The position numbers and the translations under genes were made by a program. This document shows positions 9,366 through 20,647 of a stretch of 64,000 nt of DNA, one piece after another. The DNA comes from Sciurus carolinensis (Eukaryota; Chordata; Mammalia; Rodentia; Sciuridae): the NCBI RefSeq assembly GCF_902686445.1, contig NC_062219.1, positions 146,612,057 through 146,676,056 of the forward strand, given 5' to 3'. The notes under the pieces were generated by a model, which saw nothing but the letters and a program-made list of their open reading frames with translations, was not told the origin of the DNA and searched no databases. Position 1 is the stretch's first letter, and every line of letters starts with the position of its first letter.

Positions 9366-11384
9366 CAAAGAGATTGCCGCGATCCTGGCACTGCCTTGAA
9401 TCAGGGAACGTGATCCGGACAGGCGCGAGGGTACAGAGTGACCAGAGACATCTATCAGACTTACATTGTCAATAAAGAAAAGAAAAGTGGCACCTGAGGG
9501 GTCCTGACCTACAGTATTAGGAAAAGTTCAGGAAACGTGGGAGAGAAGTAAGACAAATAAATCCTGGGCTCTCTGCAGAGTGCAGGACCTACCGGCGCAA
9601 CACCCAGTGAAATGTTTGAAGAAACCTCCTGATCACAGACCTTTGGGGCTTGTTTTAAGGGGAACTTTATGGAGAGGAGGATGTCCATCTCACAACACCC
9701 AGGGCTGCTGACTAAGGCCAGATCTCATTACCTCCTGGTTAACAATTCCCATTTTAGAATGGAAGAGCCAGACTCACTGGCCATCCCGTGTTCAGGCTTG
9801 AAGAGAAGTAAAATGCTATTTTTATCTAACACAAAGTCAAGCAGGAAAATTCTCTCTGGAGAATGGAAGGTGTTGGAGACTCTATTGTAGTTCCTGTCTG
9901 CAAATGTGCAAAAGAAACATCCTGGGGAAAATGTTCTGGAAAGTAGCCTTTTAAATGTTAAACCACTGCTCTTTGGAAGCCAAGATAAAGAGCTTTGTCC
10001 CCGGAGCTATTTCTCTGTTCCCTTCTCCTGAGCTAAACCTCCTGTGTAATCACTTTTTTGTTCTGCAGAGAAATTGCTGTTGCCTTGTGTGGGTATTCAG
10101 AGGTGCACTGAGTCAAATTTGGCCTTTGGAAAGCAATCTGGGTAATGACTGCCTACAATGACATAAATGTTTAGATAATAACTAGCTTTTAATTGAATTC
10201 AGTAGAGTGGGAGCAAAACTTAGCACATTCTTACCAATGCCTCTGCTTCTAAGTGTTTGCCCGGGCTTCTGGGTAACCTCAGAACCTGGAAGTAATATTG
10301 GGAGCATTGTAAGAACCTAAAAAATATTTATTATATGACTACAGGAAGGAAGGAATGGATGCCTAATGAGTGTGCTTGAACTGATCCTAAAACAGGTTTT
10401 TTCTCTTTAGAAATTCAGTGTCATTATTTTTGAAATATATTTCCAAAGTATATTAATACTGAAGAGTATCTCACAACAGAAAGCAATAGAAACCGTGCCT
10501 CCTTCTTTACTGCTCCTCCTTCGGAAATAAATTTATGATGCATGACTCTCCAGAAACAAAGGCAGCCAGGATCGAAGTACTGATGGGTTTTTGTTTTGTT
10601 TTGTTGCTTCCTAAGCTGCCTTGAATTCAGAATAAGGCGGCCGTTGGCTGGATCTCACCACACCTGAAGCACGTGTGTAGTAACTTCCTGTCTCTTGTGT
10701 CCTCCAGTCTCTGCATTCACCAATTCGTCCTCTGAGTGGCACTCTGGAGGCAAAGGTCTCAGTGAGCCAGTCGAGACCTTCAGCCAAGCAGGACCTGGAG
10801 AACGCGGCAGGGTGCCAACTTGCCAACCCTGGAGGGAGGAGAGCTTGGACCGTGTGATTTCCGGGTCAGGGTCAGGGGTGCTGACCACCAAGGAGGAGCA
10901 CGCCCTGGGCACCCACTGAGCGGGTAAAGGAGAGGCTCTGCAGGCAACCCTTCCTCAGTTCCTTTGCTGATTGACAGTTCGGAGGCCCCTGGGTTTCCCT
11001 GAAGAGCCCGCAGAGGGTGGGAAAGTGTGTGGAAAGGGTTGGGAGTGCGACTTCTCCTCAGGACACTCCTTATCTATCCACTTCTTGCTGGTACAAAATC
11101 TCCAGCTGCAAAATCTGAGGATGACCTCTGTGCCCCATCACAAGTAGACCCCCCAGAGGGCTGAGGTGACCTTGGCACCACACAGGCAATTATTAAAAAA
11201 AAAAAAAAACTATTACTTAAATTATGAAACAAGTCAACAAAATTCACAGAAAATAATGAGAAACCTGTGTGCCAAACACCAGGAGTAAACAGAACTTTTT
11301 GTTTTTCTTCTTTTAAGAAATAAAGTTTTGTAGACTTTGAAGACCTCCCTCAATTTAAGAAACTGCACAGCTATCTCATTGTGA
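9366..11384. other. Unique sequence, no gene seen
   Basis: Two kilobases without a recognised interspersed repeat. It holds a short (GTTTT)n run near 10588-10605 and an A14 run near 11194. Short opposed frames at 10611-10919 show no domain. Confidence 0.45.
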
Positions 11385-11760
11385 TTTCTTTTACAAACTG
11401 TTTTGATTTTAATCACAAGCAATTCCAAAATAACGAAAAAATGGAAAATAATACAATGAATATCTACATACCCATCATGAAGATTATTTGTTTAAATATT
11501 GTACTAAATTATTAAACAGTACTAATGATTAAATTATTGTGGAAAATTTCAGACATAAAAAACTAGGAAAAATAGCATAACCAGCTCCATATATCCATTA
11601 CCCAACTTCAACAATTATTAAGTCATGGCCAATCTTGTTTTAGCTATAATATACTTAAAAATAATGTTAATATTAATGTAATTCTTTTTTCCATCATTAT
11701 TATGTATAATTGTATATAATTACACATATAATAATTAGATACATTTGTAATTAGTATTTC
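11385..11760. mobile_element. L1M-type 3' UTR-like sequence
   Basis: The text 'agctccatatatccattacc', 'caacttcaacaattattaag', 'tcatggccaatcttgtttta' is a known word order in the 3' regions of old L1 elements. After the SINE at 11841-12056 the same element seems to continue to about 12180 ('gccagtgctcaagtttacaa'). The strand is not certain from this region alone. Confidence 0.55.
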
Positions 11761-11784
11761 ATATATATATATATATATACATAG
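11761..11784. repeat. (TA)n microsatellite
   Basis: About ten TA units followed by 'catagatatg'. Confidence 0.9.
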
Positions 11785-11840
11785 ATATGATTAGGTATTT
11801 CATAAGGACAAGAATTTCTAAAAACTTAACTGAAAAGTCA

Positions 11841-12056
11841 TTATCATTCTTTTTTTTTTTTTTTTTTGGTGCTGAGGATTGAATCCAGGTATCTTCAACC
11901 ACTGAGCCACATCCCCAGACCTTTATACATTTTATTTAGAGACAGGGTCTTACTAGGTTTCTTAGGGCCTTGCTAAGTTGCTAAGACTGGCTTTGAACTC
12001 ACAATCCTCCAGCCTTAACTTCCCAAGCCACTGGAATTGCAAGTATTATCATTCTT
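11841..12056 (-). mobile_element. B1-dID SINE with target-site duplications
   Basis: Plus-strand text starts with a T19 run (the reversed A tail), then 'ggtgctgaggattgaatcca', 'ccactgagccacatccccag', 'tttagagacagggtcttact', and B1 words to 12041. TTATCATTCTT flanks it at 11841-11851 and 12046-12056. It was inserted into L1-like sequence. Confidence 0.9.
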
Positions 12057-12179
12057 AAATATCACAAAAATTACTAATATTAACCTGTATCTAGCCAGTG
12101 CTCAAGTTTACAAATGTCAATATAAAATCAATTTCTTACAGTTCTTGTGTTTAAATCAGGATTTAAATAACGTCATATG

Positions 12180-12385
12180 CTATTGATTTCATATGCCTGC
12201 AGACAGAGATAGTTTTGCTTCTTTATTTCCGGTTTTCATCCTTCTAATTGCTTTTTCTTGTCTAATCGCATTGGCTATTACCTCTAGCTCAGAGTTAAAT
12301 AGTAGGATAGGGCATCCTTGTGTTGCTTCTCACTTTAATGGACAGTCTCTTATATTATCACATTACCTATGAAGCTGGCTTTTGA
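12180..12385 (-). mobile_element. L1 ORF2 remnant, first part
   Basis: Reads 'tgcctgcagacagagatagt', 'tttttcttgtctaatcgcat', 'agttaaatagtaggatagg', 'gcatccttgtgttgcttctc'. This is the reverse complement of the reverse-transcriptase part of L1 ORF2. It is heavily mutated, with no usable reading frame. Confidence 0.75.
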
Positions 12386-12574
12386 GCTGAAATGTGTACA
12401 TGCATACGTATCTCTACATCTACATACATGTACTGCATAATCCCATTTCAGTCAACAGCAGATCAGAGAAGATGGTTTATATACCACATATTCATACAGG
12501 TATGAACTCGCTATGCTGCTCACACAATGACACAGTCAACTGACACCTAATTTCTAAATGCAACTCTGTCATCA

Positions 12575-12889
12575 AGTGCTGTATAATCCCCGTGTCCACT
12601 GATTCTCCCTCCATGGATCCAACCAGCTACAGATCAAAAATATTCATAAAAATGTTTGCACTGAATGCACACAGATACTTGTCTTGTCATCATTCCCTAA
12701 ACAATACAGTATAACGAGTACTTATGTAGCATCTACATTGTGTTGAGTATTATAAATCATCTAGGGATGAGTTAAAGTATACAGGTGGCTATGCACAGGG
12801 TATTTGCAAATGCAGTACCATGTAAGGGTCTTGAACATTTTATATAAGGGTCCTGGAACCAAACCCCTATGGATACCAAGAGATGACAG
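12575..12889 (+). mobile_element. MER2-like (TcMar-Tigger) MITE
   Basis: Word order is 'ccatggatccaaccagctac', 'agatcaaaaatattcataaa', 'cctaaacaatacagtataac', 'gtattataaatcatctaggg', 'gggtcctggaaccaaacccc', 'tatggataccaagagatgac'. This is a full-length MER2-like element. L1 ORF2 sequence lies on both sides in the same orientation, so it was inserted into that L1. Confidence 0.85.
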
Positions 12890-12959
12890 CATAAATACAA
12901 AATATGAAATTTGCATATATATTTATACTACAGAGTATTAAATGATGTATAAAATTATA

Positions 12960-13300
12960 TATAAGTTAAAGAAGATGGTCATCAAGCTATATCTGATTGA
13001 ATGCTTTTAACATAAATGAATGCTAACTTTGTGAAATGCCCATCTGCCTCTGCAGAGATGGTTGCATGATCCTTCTTTAGTTCTCTTACTAAGAAGGATC
13101 ATATTATGGAATTTTCTATTAATGAATCACCCTTGCTTTCTTAGACTAAATCCTGCTCAAGACATGGTTTTTAATGAGATGCTATGTTGCATGCTTTAAC
13201 ATTTTATCTGAGATTTTTGCAGCGGTCTTTCTAAGTGATGATGGTCTCAAGTTTTCCATTTAATGCAATCTAGTGTCCTTTTTAAGTATAGTTCAAATCT
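12960..13300 (-). mobile_element. L1 ORF2 remnant, second part
   Basis: Recognisable reversed ORF2 words include 'gatggttgcatgatccttct', 'aatcacccttgctttcttag', 'aaatcctgctcaagacatgg', 'gagatttttgcagcggtctt' and 'ctaagtgatgatggtc'. It continues the L1 that begins at 12180, which the MER2-like element splits. Confidence 0.7.
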
Positions 13301-14025
13301 CAGTTCTGCTGGAGCGTAGGAAAGCAGCCCCCAGGACACTGTTAAAGATGAATCTGAATCCTGTAGCGATCACAATTAAAAATGGAAACAGGCACAAATT
13401 AGCTCAGGAAAAAGCAAATCTAGACCCCGTCTTTGAGCAAGAAAGATAATTTATATACCATTCATGTCGGTGACTAAAATAACCCATCGCTAATGTTTAA
13501 TGTTGAAATCTCCCTGCATTGCCGCTAAAATTAGAATCGGGTTTGACATACACCTTCCCTCATGGCGGCTATTGCCAATCACGTCTCCAACCTCTAAAAA
13601 CATTTCTGTTCTTTAACAGAGCAAACAGCAGAGGGCTTGGAGGCACAGGATAATCGGGCAGGGAGAGGAAGCTGGGCCCTCAATGTTTCTCCGGCTGCCT
13701 GAAGCCATTGGCTTTGAAGGAGGCCGAGGACTGATGTTCAGAAGCCAAAACGAGAGCGTTAAAAGGCTCCCTCCCCAGACCCACAACCCCAGCTAATCAT
13801 GAGTGAAATGTCCGCTGAATCCTCACTGAGGGGCATTCTGCAGAATTCCTGGCAGAACTCCTCAAAACCGTCAAGGTCAACAATGGGGAAAGTTCCAGAA
13901 TCCGTCACAGCCAAGTGAGGACTAAGGAAGCATGGCAACTTATGTAATGTGGGTCCCAGGTGGGTTCTGGGAACAGAACAAAGGCATAGAGGAGAACAAA
14001 GAAAGTACAAGCAGGGGCTTTAGTT
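13301..14025. other. Unique sequence, possibly conserved non-coding
   Basis: The first part (about 13340-13620) is AT-rich, non-repetitive and dense in words such as 'aattagctcagg' and 'gctaatgtttaatg'. An 83-codon minus frame at 13759-14010 has no recognisable domain. Confidence 0.4.
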
Positions 14026-14273
14026 AATAATAGCAGTGTTGTCAGGGTTCAGTGGCACACGCCTGTAATCCCAGTGGCTTGGGAAGCTGAGGCAGGAGGA
14101 TCACAAGTTCAAAGCCAGCCTCAGTCACTTAGTGAGGCCCTAAGCAACTCAGTGAGACCCTGTCTCTAAAAAAATACATAACAAAGGACTGGGGATGTAA
14201 CTCAGTGGTTAAGTGTCCCTGGGTTCAATCCCTGGCACAAACAAACAAACAAACAAAAACAATAACAGTGTTG
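14026..14273 (+). mobile_element. B1-dID SINE, near full length, with target-site duplications
   Basis: Body 14042-14260: 'cacacgcctgtaatcccagt', 'gctgaggcaggaggatcaca', 'gagaccctgtctctaaaaaa', 'gactggggatgtaactcagt', 'gttcaatccctggcac', then an (ACAA)n tail. Flanks 'aataatagcagtgttg' (14026-14041) and 'aataacagtgttg' (14261-14273) are a slightly decayed target-site duplication. This is one of the best-preserved copies here and a good guide to the family. Confidence 0.95.
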
Positions 14274-14299
14274 GTTCATAAGTTGTGACAGATGCACCA

Positions 14300-14336
14300 T
14301 GTTATATATATGTATATATGTATTTATTTATATATA

Positions 14337-14373
<37 letters not shown>
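14300..14373. repeat. (TA)n microsatellite
   Basis: Interrupted TATG/TATT units pass into a pure run of about 15 TA units. It is likely to be length-polymorphic. Confidence 0.95.
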
Positions 14374-14375
<2 letters not shown>

Positions 14376-16351
14376 ATAATAGAGGAAATGGGTGTGGAGA
14401 AGATAGGGATTCAGTACTACCCTGCCATTTTTCTGTATTTCTAAAATTGTTGTAAAGTTAAAAGTTGTTGTTTCCATGCACCTTTATTTTGATGTTGATG
14501 GTTTTGCAGGCCTGGGGATCGCAGTCAGGGAATTGCAGATCCTGAGCTCATCCCCAGCCTCCTTGAAGTTTATTTTTAAACAGTAAAAGGACCTCAAAAA
14601 GCCACACAGGCAGAGCCTTCGCCAGAGGCCAAGGAGAGCCAAGCTCGGCGGCCGGCCTCCCCGACGGCTCCCCGCCCCCACGCTGCCCACCGTGTCAGCT
14701 CAAGGAGCAATCTGCTTTCTGCCTTACAATTATATTTCGGCTTGTTTAGGGGAAGAAAAGAGGTAGGTGGAGTGAATGGGGAAGTAGCTTTGTAAAAACA
14801 CCAAGACGCGGAATCGGAGCCCAGGGGGGACCCGCGCTGGCTGCCACTGTGTCCCCATCAGCAGTCATGGTTTCTTTCTTCTCTTTCCTGCAGCTCCATT
14901 TGTCTTGTCTTTGTGGGGAGAGGACAGTCAGGCTGCAAATGAAGACAGAAACAGAACCGTCGAGGCCTCCCTAGCTCCTGGTCAGGAGCCTGGGCAGTGG
15001 TGGTGGCTTCAGGCTGTGCCAGGCTCCTTGTGTCCAGCCCGTTTTCCACAGAAGCATCTCAGCGCAGCCCTCCACCGGGGGGCTTGAGTCCGGAGTCCCC
15101 CCAGGGCCTGCGGTTCTGTGAGCTTTTATTGCCTGGCTTGCTGCTTGCCCCACGTGGAGATGGAGCCCTCTTGGTCCTGTGCTGGCAGCATGGCTTCGTC
15201 ACCTGGAGATGACACGGACTCTTCTGCCAATGTCCTCTGGGAAGGGGAACCAGGCCCTGCTCCTCAGATGGGCTTCAGAGTCACAAAGGGCACTTTGCTC
15301 TGGGGCCAGCTAAGTAGGTGCTTGCTCAGGAAACCTGCTGCAAAATCCCCAGCAAGAGAATGATTTCAACCAGGAGGAAAACTACCCTGAGCCTTAGGTC
15401 GTGCCCAGGTACGAGGTCCAAAGACACACACTCACGGGGCCTGACCCAGATGTGCCACAGCAGCCCTTCTGGAGACAGCTGCCGGCCTGGGTGTGGCGGG
15501 CTGCCCGGTGCGGCCTGGGCTGCGTGTCTGCCTGGCGTCGCCGCCTGGCTGCAGGGCCGCCTTAGCGCACCTGGGCTCCCTCTTCTGCTGTGAGGGTCCC
15601 TCCATTCCTTCCTGCCATATTCTCTATGTGTTGATCTTTTTTAAAAAGCCCGTTTGTGGTTTGATTCTGGCCCAAGGCAGAGGGTTCGTTGGAAAAACAC
15701 AAAAACAATTTCAAAAGGGGAAGTCCTCTCAGCGTTCGGAGGGCCGGTGCCCAGCGCGCAGGCTTCCAGCCGGGCAGCTCTGGTGGTGAACAGGTCACAG
15801 AGCAGTCTAGTGGGGTTCGCTCTAACTTCCTTCATGGGAGAGGCGGAACTCACACCCCAGAAGAGAGACCAGCATGAGGAGCCCCGGCCTCCCCGACCCC
15901 GTGTGGCTGGTTCCATTGACTTCCAGCTCCTTCCTGTCCACCCTCCCCAGGTTCATCAGAAGCACATACAAGACATGCTGTCATTTCCTCTAGACAGTTT
16001 TGTAGGCAACTCTGAAAGATTAGGACTCTAACTGAAAATGCGATCATTCTGTTTTCACATCCAACAACACACCAGTAAGTCCTTACTATGTTCAGTTCTC
16101 AACCTAGTCGGCATTCAAATTCGCCTGCGGTCTTGGAAATATTTTTTCTTTGGGTTTCTGGCTCATTCTTAAATGTTTTCATTGGGGCATTTTAAGTACA
16201 TCTATTAGTGGCACATATTCCTACATGCACATAATGTATCATTCACATCTCATTTTAACCCTAGTCCAAATAAGAGCAATACATTGCAATTGGTCAAAGT
16301 GTCTCTATGAAGTTTCCCTTAACTTCCACTACCCAATATGCCTCTTGTGAG
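14374..16351. other. Unique sequence, no gene seen
   Basis: Moderately GC-rich from about 14580 to 15600. Frames of 60-125 codons overlap in nearly every phase between 14858 and 16047 on both strands, which argues for low stop density and not for coding. The 3' end (16090-16300) is AT-rich and may hold old LINE remnants that I cannot assign. Confidence 0.45.
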
Positions 16352-16728
16352 CTCTCTCTCCCTCTCTCCCTCTCTCTCTCTCCCCTCTCTCTCTCTCTCC
16401 CTCTCTCTCTCTCCCTCTCTCTCTCTCTCTCCCTCTCTCTGTCTCTCCCTCTCTCCGTCTCTCCCTCTCTCCCTCTCTCTCTCCCCTCTCTCTCTCTCCC
16501 TCTCTCCCTCTCTCTCCCCTCTCTCTCCCTCTCTCTCTCCCTCTCTCTCTCTCTCTCCCTCTCTCTGTCTCTCCCTCTCTCTGTCTCTCCCTCTGTCTCT
16601 CTCCCTCTCTCTCTCTCCCCTCTCTCTCTCTCCCTCTCTCTCTCCCCTCTTTCCCTCTCTCTCTCTCTCTCTTTCCCTCTCTCTTTCCTCCCTTTCTCTC
16701 TCCCTCCCTCCCTTCCCCCCCCTTTTTT
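16352..16728. repeat. Long polypyrimidine array, (CT)n/(CTCTCC)n
   Basis: About 377 bases with almost no purine: CTCT runs, CTCTCC units and occasional GTCTCTCC units, ending in C8 T6 next to G8. All six frames are open across it, giving 150-168-codon Ser/Leu/Pro or Arg/Glu/Gly repeats. These are artefacts of the simple repeat and not proteins. Confidence 0.97.
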
Positions 16729-18334
16729 GGGGGGGTTTGTTTGTTTGCTTTATTCTTTTTAATGTGAAAGATCTTAAAATGGACTCGAGGGTCACCGAGT
16801 AGATTACATATTGACCCTGGCTTCTGAGAAGGCAACTCCCTCTCGCTTTTGGGGGGGGCGGTTTACTTTGTTCCCACAGAGGCTGCTGTCATCCCAACAG
16901 TCACTCCCTAATTTGTCTGGAGGGTGGAAAGGATAGCAGCAAATCCCAGACCCAAGCAGAAGTGCCTATTTATTTCCTGGAGTATTAAATGTGAACGCCC
17001 AGACCTTGAGCTTCCCGCAATCAGCATGTGTCTATACAGAGTGTACTCTTGTGTTCAGCAGCATGTGGTTCTCCTTTCATAACCTACTTTCACTCACTCA
17101 CCCTATCCTACCCCTGCTGGCCATCAGTCCAGCCACAGGGAAGAGAAAAAAAGAGAGAATGGGAAAGAAGTTGAAATATTTAATTTGTTGCCACATGAAT
17201 CCACTTATGCTACAGAATCTTAACAAACCACCTGCCATGTTGAAGTGTTGAAGAATCAATATCAGCACAACAGGCTCCTTTCCAGCTCTGTCCCCTTTTT
17301 TCCTTTCCCCTTCCGGTCCCAGTTTCCTCTTATTCATCAGCTTCACATTACTATCATGAAACGCCTGAGGCACTTACCTTACAAGAGACTTGTAACAGGT
17401 AACTCATGACTCTGGGGCTCCCCATCCAGGATCACGTGACGCCATTGGCTTTGGGCCTCCCGCAAAGGCAGCACATCATGGAGCGGGTGTACGCTCACTT
17501 CATGAGTCAGGAAACAGAAAGAGGAAGATGCTGGGGTCCCACGATCACCTTCAAGGGCACGCATGCTTTCAGTGACCTGAGGCCCCACTTAAGTCCCCTC
17601 CCACCACCTCCACCTCCTAAACAAAACCTTCTAAAAGTGCCACCCGAGGGCCCAAGCCTTTAATACCTGGGCCTTTCAAGACCAAAACTATATCAGTCCT
17701 CACCTGCAAATGATTTAATCAAAAGGCCACAGGCCAGCCTTGTGGAGAAGAGAATGCTGAGCTGGTTCCCTGAAGAATCAGGGTTGTTGGATCATCACGG
17801 GCCTGGTCTCAGTTCACTTCTTTAAAATTCTCAGACGTTGACTGATTGATTGATTTTTTTTCCTGTAAGCCAAGTCTGGCCGTTGAGGGCTCGGAGTGGC
17901 AGTTGGAGGGGGACTTTCCCGCTGCCATCTGAGCCAACTCAGAGCAGGCTGAGCTCAGGTCTGCCCAAGGAGCCCCCAGGAGGCCCCCGTGTTGCCCCTG
18001 GGAGACCTTTCTCTTTCACCGGCCTTCCTCAGCACCCAGGATCTCTCCTGGGTACTTCCCACTGGGTGGCATGTGGGTTAAAGGTCCTTGGTTGATCAAA
18101 AGAAAATGACAGCAGGTGAAGGAACCTGCCACTGTACTACCTCCAAGACAAAAGACACCTCTTGCCTAGGGCTGGGGGAGGATTGAAATAAAAGAGGCTC
18201 TAATAGGATCTGGCTAGCTCAAGGCAGCAAGAGCACATCCCTGTCCCATCCTCCTTGTGGGATTTCATGACCTTCAGGTCAAGGCCTTGCCTCCAGATGT
18301 AAACCCCTCAGATAGCACAGCGTGGACCCTGTAC
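16729..18334. other. Unique sequence, no gene seen
   Basis: Non-repetitive apart from G-runs at 16729-16736 and near 16851. Frames of up to 91 codons have no domain. I see no recognised element. Confidence 0.4.
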
Positions 18335-18500
18335 CTGCTCTGGAGTCTTAAAACTCTGGAATCAAATTCTACCTCTGCCATTTGTGACGTTTCTTATTTG
18401 GCTAACTACCTCTCAAAGCACATCTGTCATAAGGAAATTAAAAGCTATACTTCCTAGAGGCATCTGAGGATAAAATGAGCTAGCACATTCAGATGCATCA
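18335..18500 (+). mobile_element. MIR SINE
   Basis: Reads 'tggaatcaaattctacctct', 'gccatttgtgacg', 'ggctaactacctctcaaagc', 'atctgtcataaggaaatta', 'aggataaaatgagctagcac'. This is plus-strand MIR order. Confidence 0.75.
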
Positions 18501-18839
18501 GTAATGTTAGAGCCTGACCTCTCTGCTCTTCCCCACCCCCAGGAGATGGTAGAGTCAATTCTGTGAGTCAATAAGATGAATTAGTCTGCCATCGTGCTTC
18601 TAAGTATGGCAGAGATGAAATGAAATAAGTAATAGGTTTCGTCAGGGAAAAGGGTGAGGAGACAGACCCACAAGTTAGGCGATCCCTGGGTTTCCAGGGA
18701 CTTTTAAATATGGGATCTGGGAGATTAATGGATGACAGGAAGGGACTGGAAATACAAGAGCAGAGAGAAAAGGTAAATAAAAGGTGTACCCCAAAGGTAA
18801 GTGTCCTCTGTGTTGAAGATTTTTACCCCATGCTAGCAT
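18501..18839. other. Unique sequence, no gene seen
   Basis: A short non-repetitive spacer before the L1 3' end. Nothing is recognised. Confidence 0.4.
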
Positions 18840-18948
18840 TCTTTAAAATTTTTATTTTGAATTGACAAATAATGATCATATATTTATGGGGTACAATGTG
18901 AATTTTTGATGTTATGTATATATTGTAGAATTAATATCTTGACCCAGT
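18840..18948 (-). mobile_element. L1M 3' end, first part
   Basis: The text 'tttttattttgaattgacaa', 'ataatgatcatatatttatg', 'gggtacaatgtgaatttttg' is the reverse complement of the well-known 3' terminus of L1MA/L1MB-type elements. It resumes at 19326. Confidence 0.8.
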
Positions 18949-19325
18949 TGTTACTAGTGTCTCCCAAAAGCTCCTGTTAATATAGGACTATTCATAGGTG
19001 AAATGACTGGATTTTGAGAGCTGCAACCTAATCAGTCCATCCTAGTTGGACTGACTGGGTGGTGACTTGGGCAGGTGGGCTGTGACTGGAGGAGGTGGTC
19101 ACTGGGGTCCTGTCCCTCATCTGCTCTGCTGTCCCTTCCTCCTCCCTCTCTGCTTCCTGACCCACCATGAGCTGGGGCCTTCCCCCTGCCTCACCTGGGC
19201 TAGAGCAATGGAGTTGGCCGTCTATGGACTGAGACCTCTGAAACAATGAGCCCCAGATAAACCTTTCCTCTTCTAAGTTGTTCTTTTTGGGCATATTGGT
19301 CACAGCAACAAAAAGTTAACTAAAG
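18949..19325 (+). mobile_element. MaLR-type solo LTR inserted in L1
   Basis: Starts 'tgttactagtgtctcccaaa' and ends 'gcaacaaaaagttaactaaa'. In between: 'gtgacttgggcaggtgggct', 'ctctctgcttcctgaccca', 'caatggagttggccgtctat', 'ggactgagacctctgaaaca', 'agataaacctttcctc'. It closely resembles the LTR at 38939-39381. Confidence 0.85.
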
Positions 19326-19480
19326 CCCTGATTAACAGCCATCACCTCACATACTTATCATATTTTGATGTGAGAACTTTTAAAATCTATTCTTCTAGCA
19401 ATTTTGAAACCCACAACGTACTGCTGTCTACCACAGTCGCCACACTGTGCCATAAACCCGGAAAACCCTCCTCCTGCCTA
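19326..19480 (-). mobile_element. L1M 3' end, second part
   Basis: Reads 'cctgattaacagccatcacc', 'tcacatacttatcatatttt', 'gaacttttaaaatctattct', 'tctagcaattttgaaa'. It resumes the reversed L1 3' UTR exactly where the LTR interrupted it. Confidence 0.8.
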
Positions 19481-19990
19481 ACTTGAGCTCTGAGATCAGC
19501 CTCCCCAACTCCCCAACCCACATCCTCACATCTGCCTTTTGGGAGAGTCAAACTACTAGTGAGTGAGAAAGAAAAAAATGCCCTGTTGAAATATGATTGC
19601 CATTTCTCAGACCAGTTAAGCCAGAGGTCTTAAAAGCTTTCCGTTAATTTTCCTAGGCCAAGGAAACTTCTATACAAGGAGTGGCAACATTAAAATCCTG
19701 TGGGTTGAATTGGAGTATCTATATCTGGTTTTCTCTGGGGAAAACGCACGTTCATTCATCTGTTCCAAAGGACACAGCCAAACATCTTTAAGGACAAATC
19801 TTTCTGTCCTAAGGACATGTGAAGCTGCCTTCCCTCAGGCAACTGCAGGAAACCAGAATTAACTTAGGTTTGTTCCATATAAGTAGAAGTATGTTGGATG
19901 CAAGTTTTACTGAAATGGTTGAAATATATCATTTAGTTTATGTAATCTCATTAGAGTTGGAGCTTGGTTTTATAAAACCTAGATATTAAA
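19481..19990. other. Unique sequence, no gene seen
   Basis: Non-repetitive spacer. I see no element or frame of note. Confidence 0.4.
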
Positions 19991-20165
19991 CTGGGCGTGG
20001 TGCTGCACGTCTGTAAAGTCAGCGACTCAGAAGGCTGAGGCAGGAGATTGCAAGTTCAAGGACAGCCCGGGCAAGTTAGTGAGACCATGCCTCAAAACAT
20101 AAGTTAAAAAAGTAACTGGGAGGGCCAGGGATGTAGCTTAGTGGTAGAGTAACTCTGAGTTAAGT
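19991..20165 (+). mobile_element. B1-dID SINE, 3'-truncated
   Basis: B1 half 'ctgggcgtggtgctgcacgt', 'gctgaggcaggagattgcaa', then ID half 'gccagggatgtagcttagtg'. It stops at 'gagtaactctgagttaagt' without the usual 'caatccctggtacc' and A tail, and is joined directly to an LTR tail. Confidence 0.85.
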
Positions 20166-20264
20166 CATGGACTAAAATCTGTGAGACCCTGAGCCAAAAT
20201 AAATTTTGCTCCTTAAAAGTTGATTTATCTCAGGTACTTGTCACAGTAATGGCAAGCTGATTCC
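20166..20264 (+). mobile_element. MaLR LTR 3' fragment
   Basis: Reads 'catggactaaaatctgtgag', 'ccctgagccaaaataaattt', 'gttgatttatctcaggtact', 'gtcacagtaatggcaagctg'. This is the last 100 bases of a MaLR-type LTR like the one at 1-109. The rest of the LTR is missing. Confidence 0.8.
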
Positions 20265-20394
20265 GGCTTGTCTTACCATTCCCAAGTTCATCATCTTCTC
20301 ATGGAAGTCATCCACTTTGCTGTGACAAAAAATGATACAAGAAAGTGCTTTAATAGGCACTAAGCCCCTAAGTCTTTCACTTCCTTCTTCAAAA

Positions 20395-20647
20395 CTTACA
20401 CTGCAGCTGGGCGTAGAGGCACATACCTGTAATCCCAGCAGCTAGAAAGGCTGAGGCAGGAGGATTGCAAGTTTGAGGCCAGCCTCAGCAGCTTAGCAAG
20501 ACCCTGTCTCAAAATAGAAAAAGAAAAACAAACAAAAAATTAAATAAAGTAAAAAGGACTGGGGATATGGCTCAAGAGTTAAGCAACCCTAGGTTCAATC
20601 CCCTGTGCCTTCCCTCCCACACCAATAAAAAAGCTTATACTGCAGCT
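20395..20647 (+). mobile_element. B1-dID SINE with target-site duplications
   Basis: Body 20409-20633: 'gggcgtagaggcacatacct', 'gaccctgtctcaaaatagaa', an A-rich linker, 'gactggggatatggctcaag', 'ggttcaatcccctgtgcc'. CTTACACTGCAGCT (20395-20408) and CTTATACTGCAGCT (20634-20647) flank it. The linker between the halves is unusually long and A-rich. Confidence 0.93.

Noticed and set aside
14300..14373. Origin or regulatory AT-rich site
   Set aside because: It is a plain (TA)n microsatellite. Nothing in the flanks supports a function.
16307..16835. Four open frames of 151-168 codons on both strands
   Set aside because: They translate a CT simple repeat into Ser/Leu/Pro or Arg/Glu/Gly strings. Their openness comes from the absence of A and T combinations that make stops.
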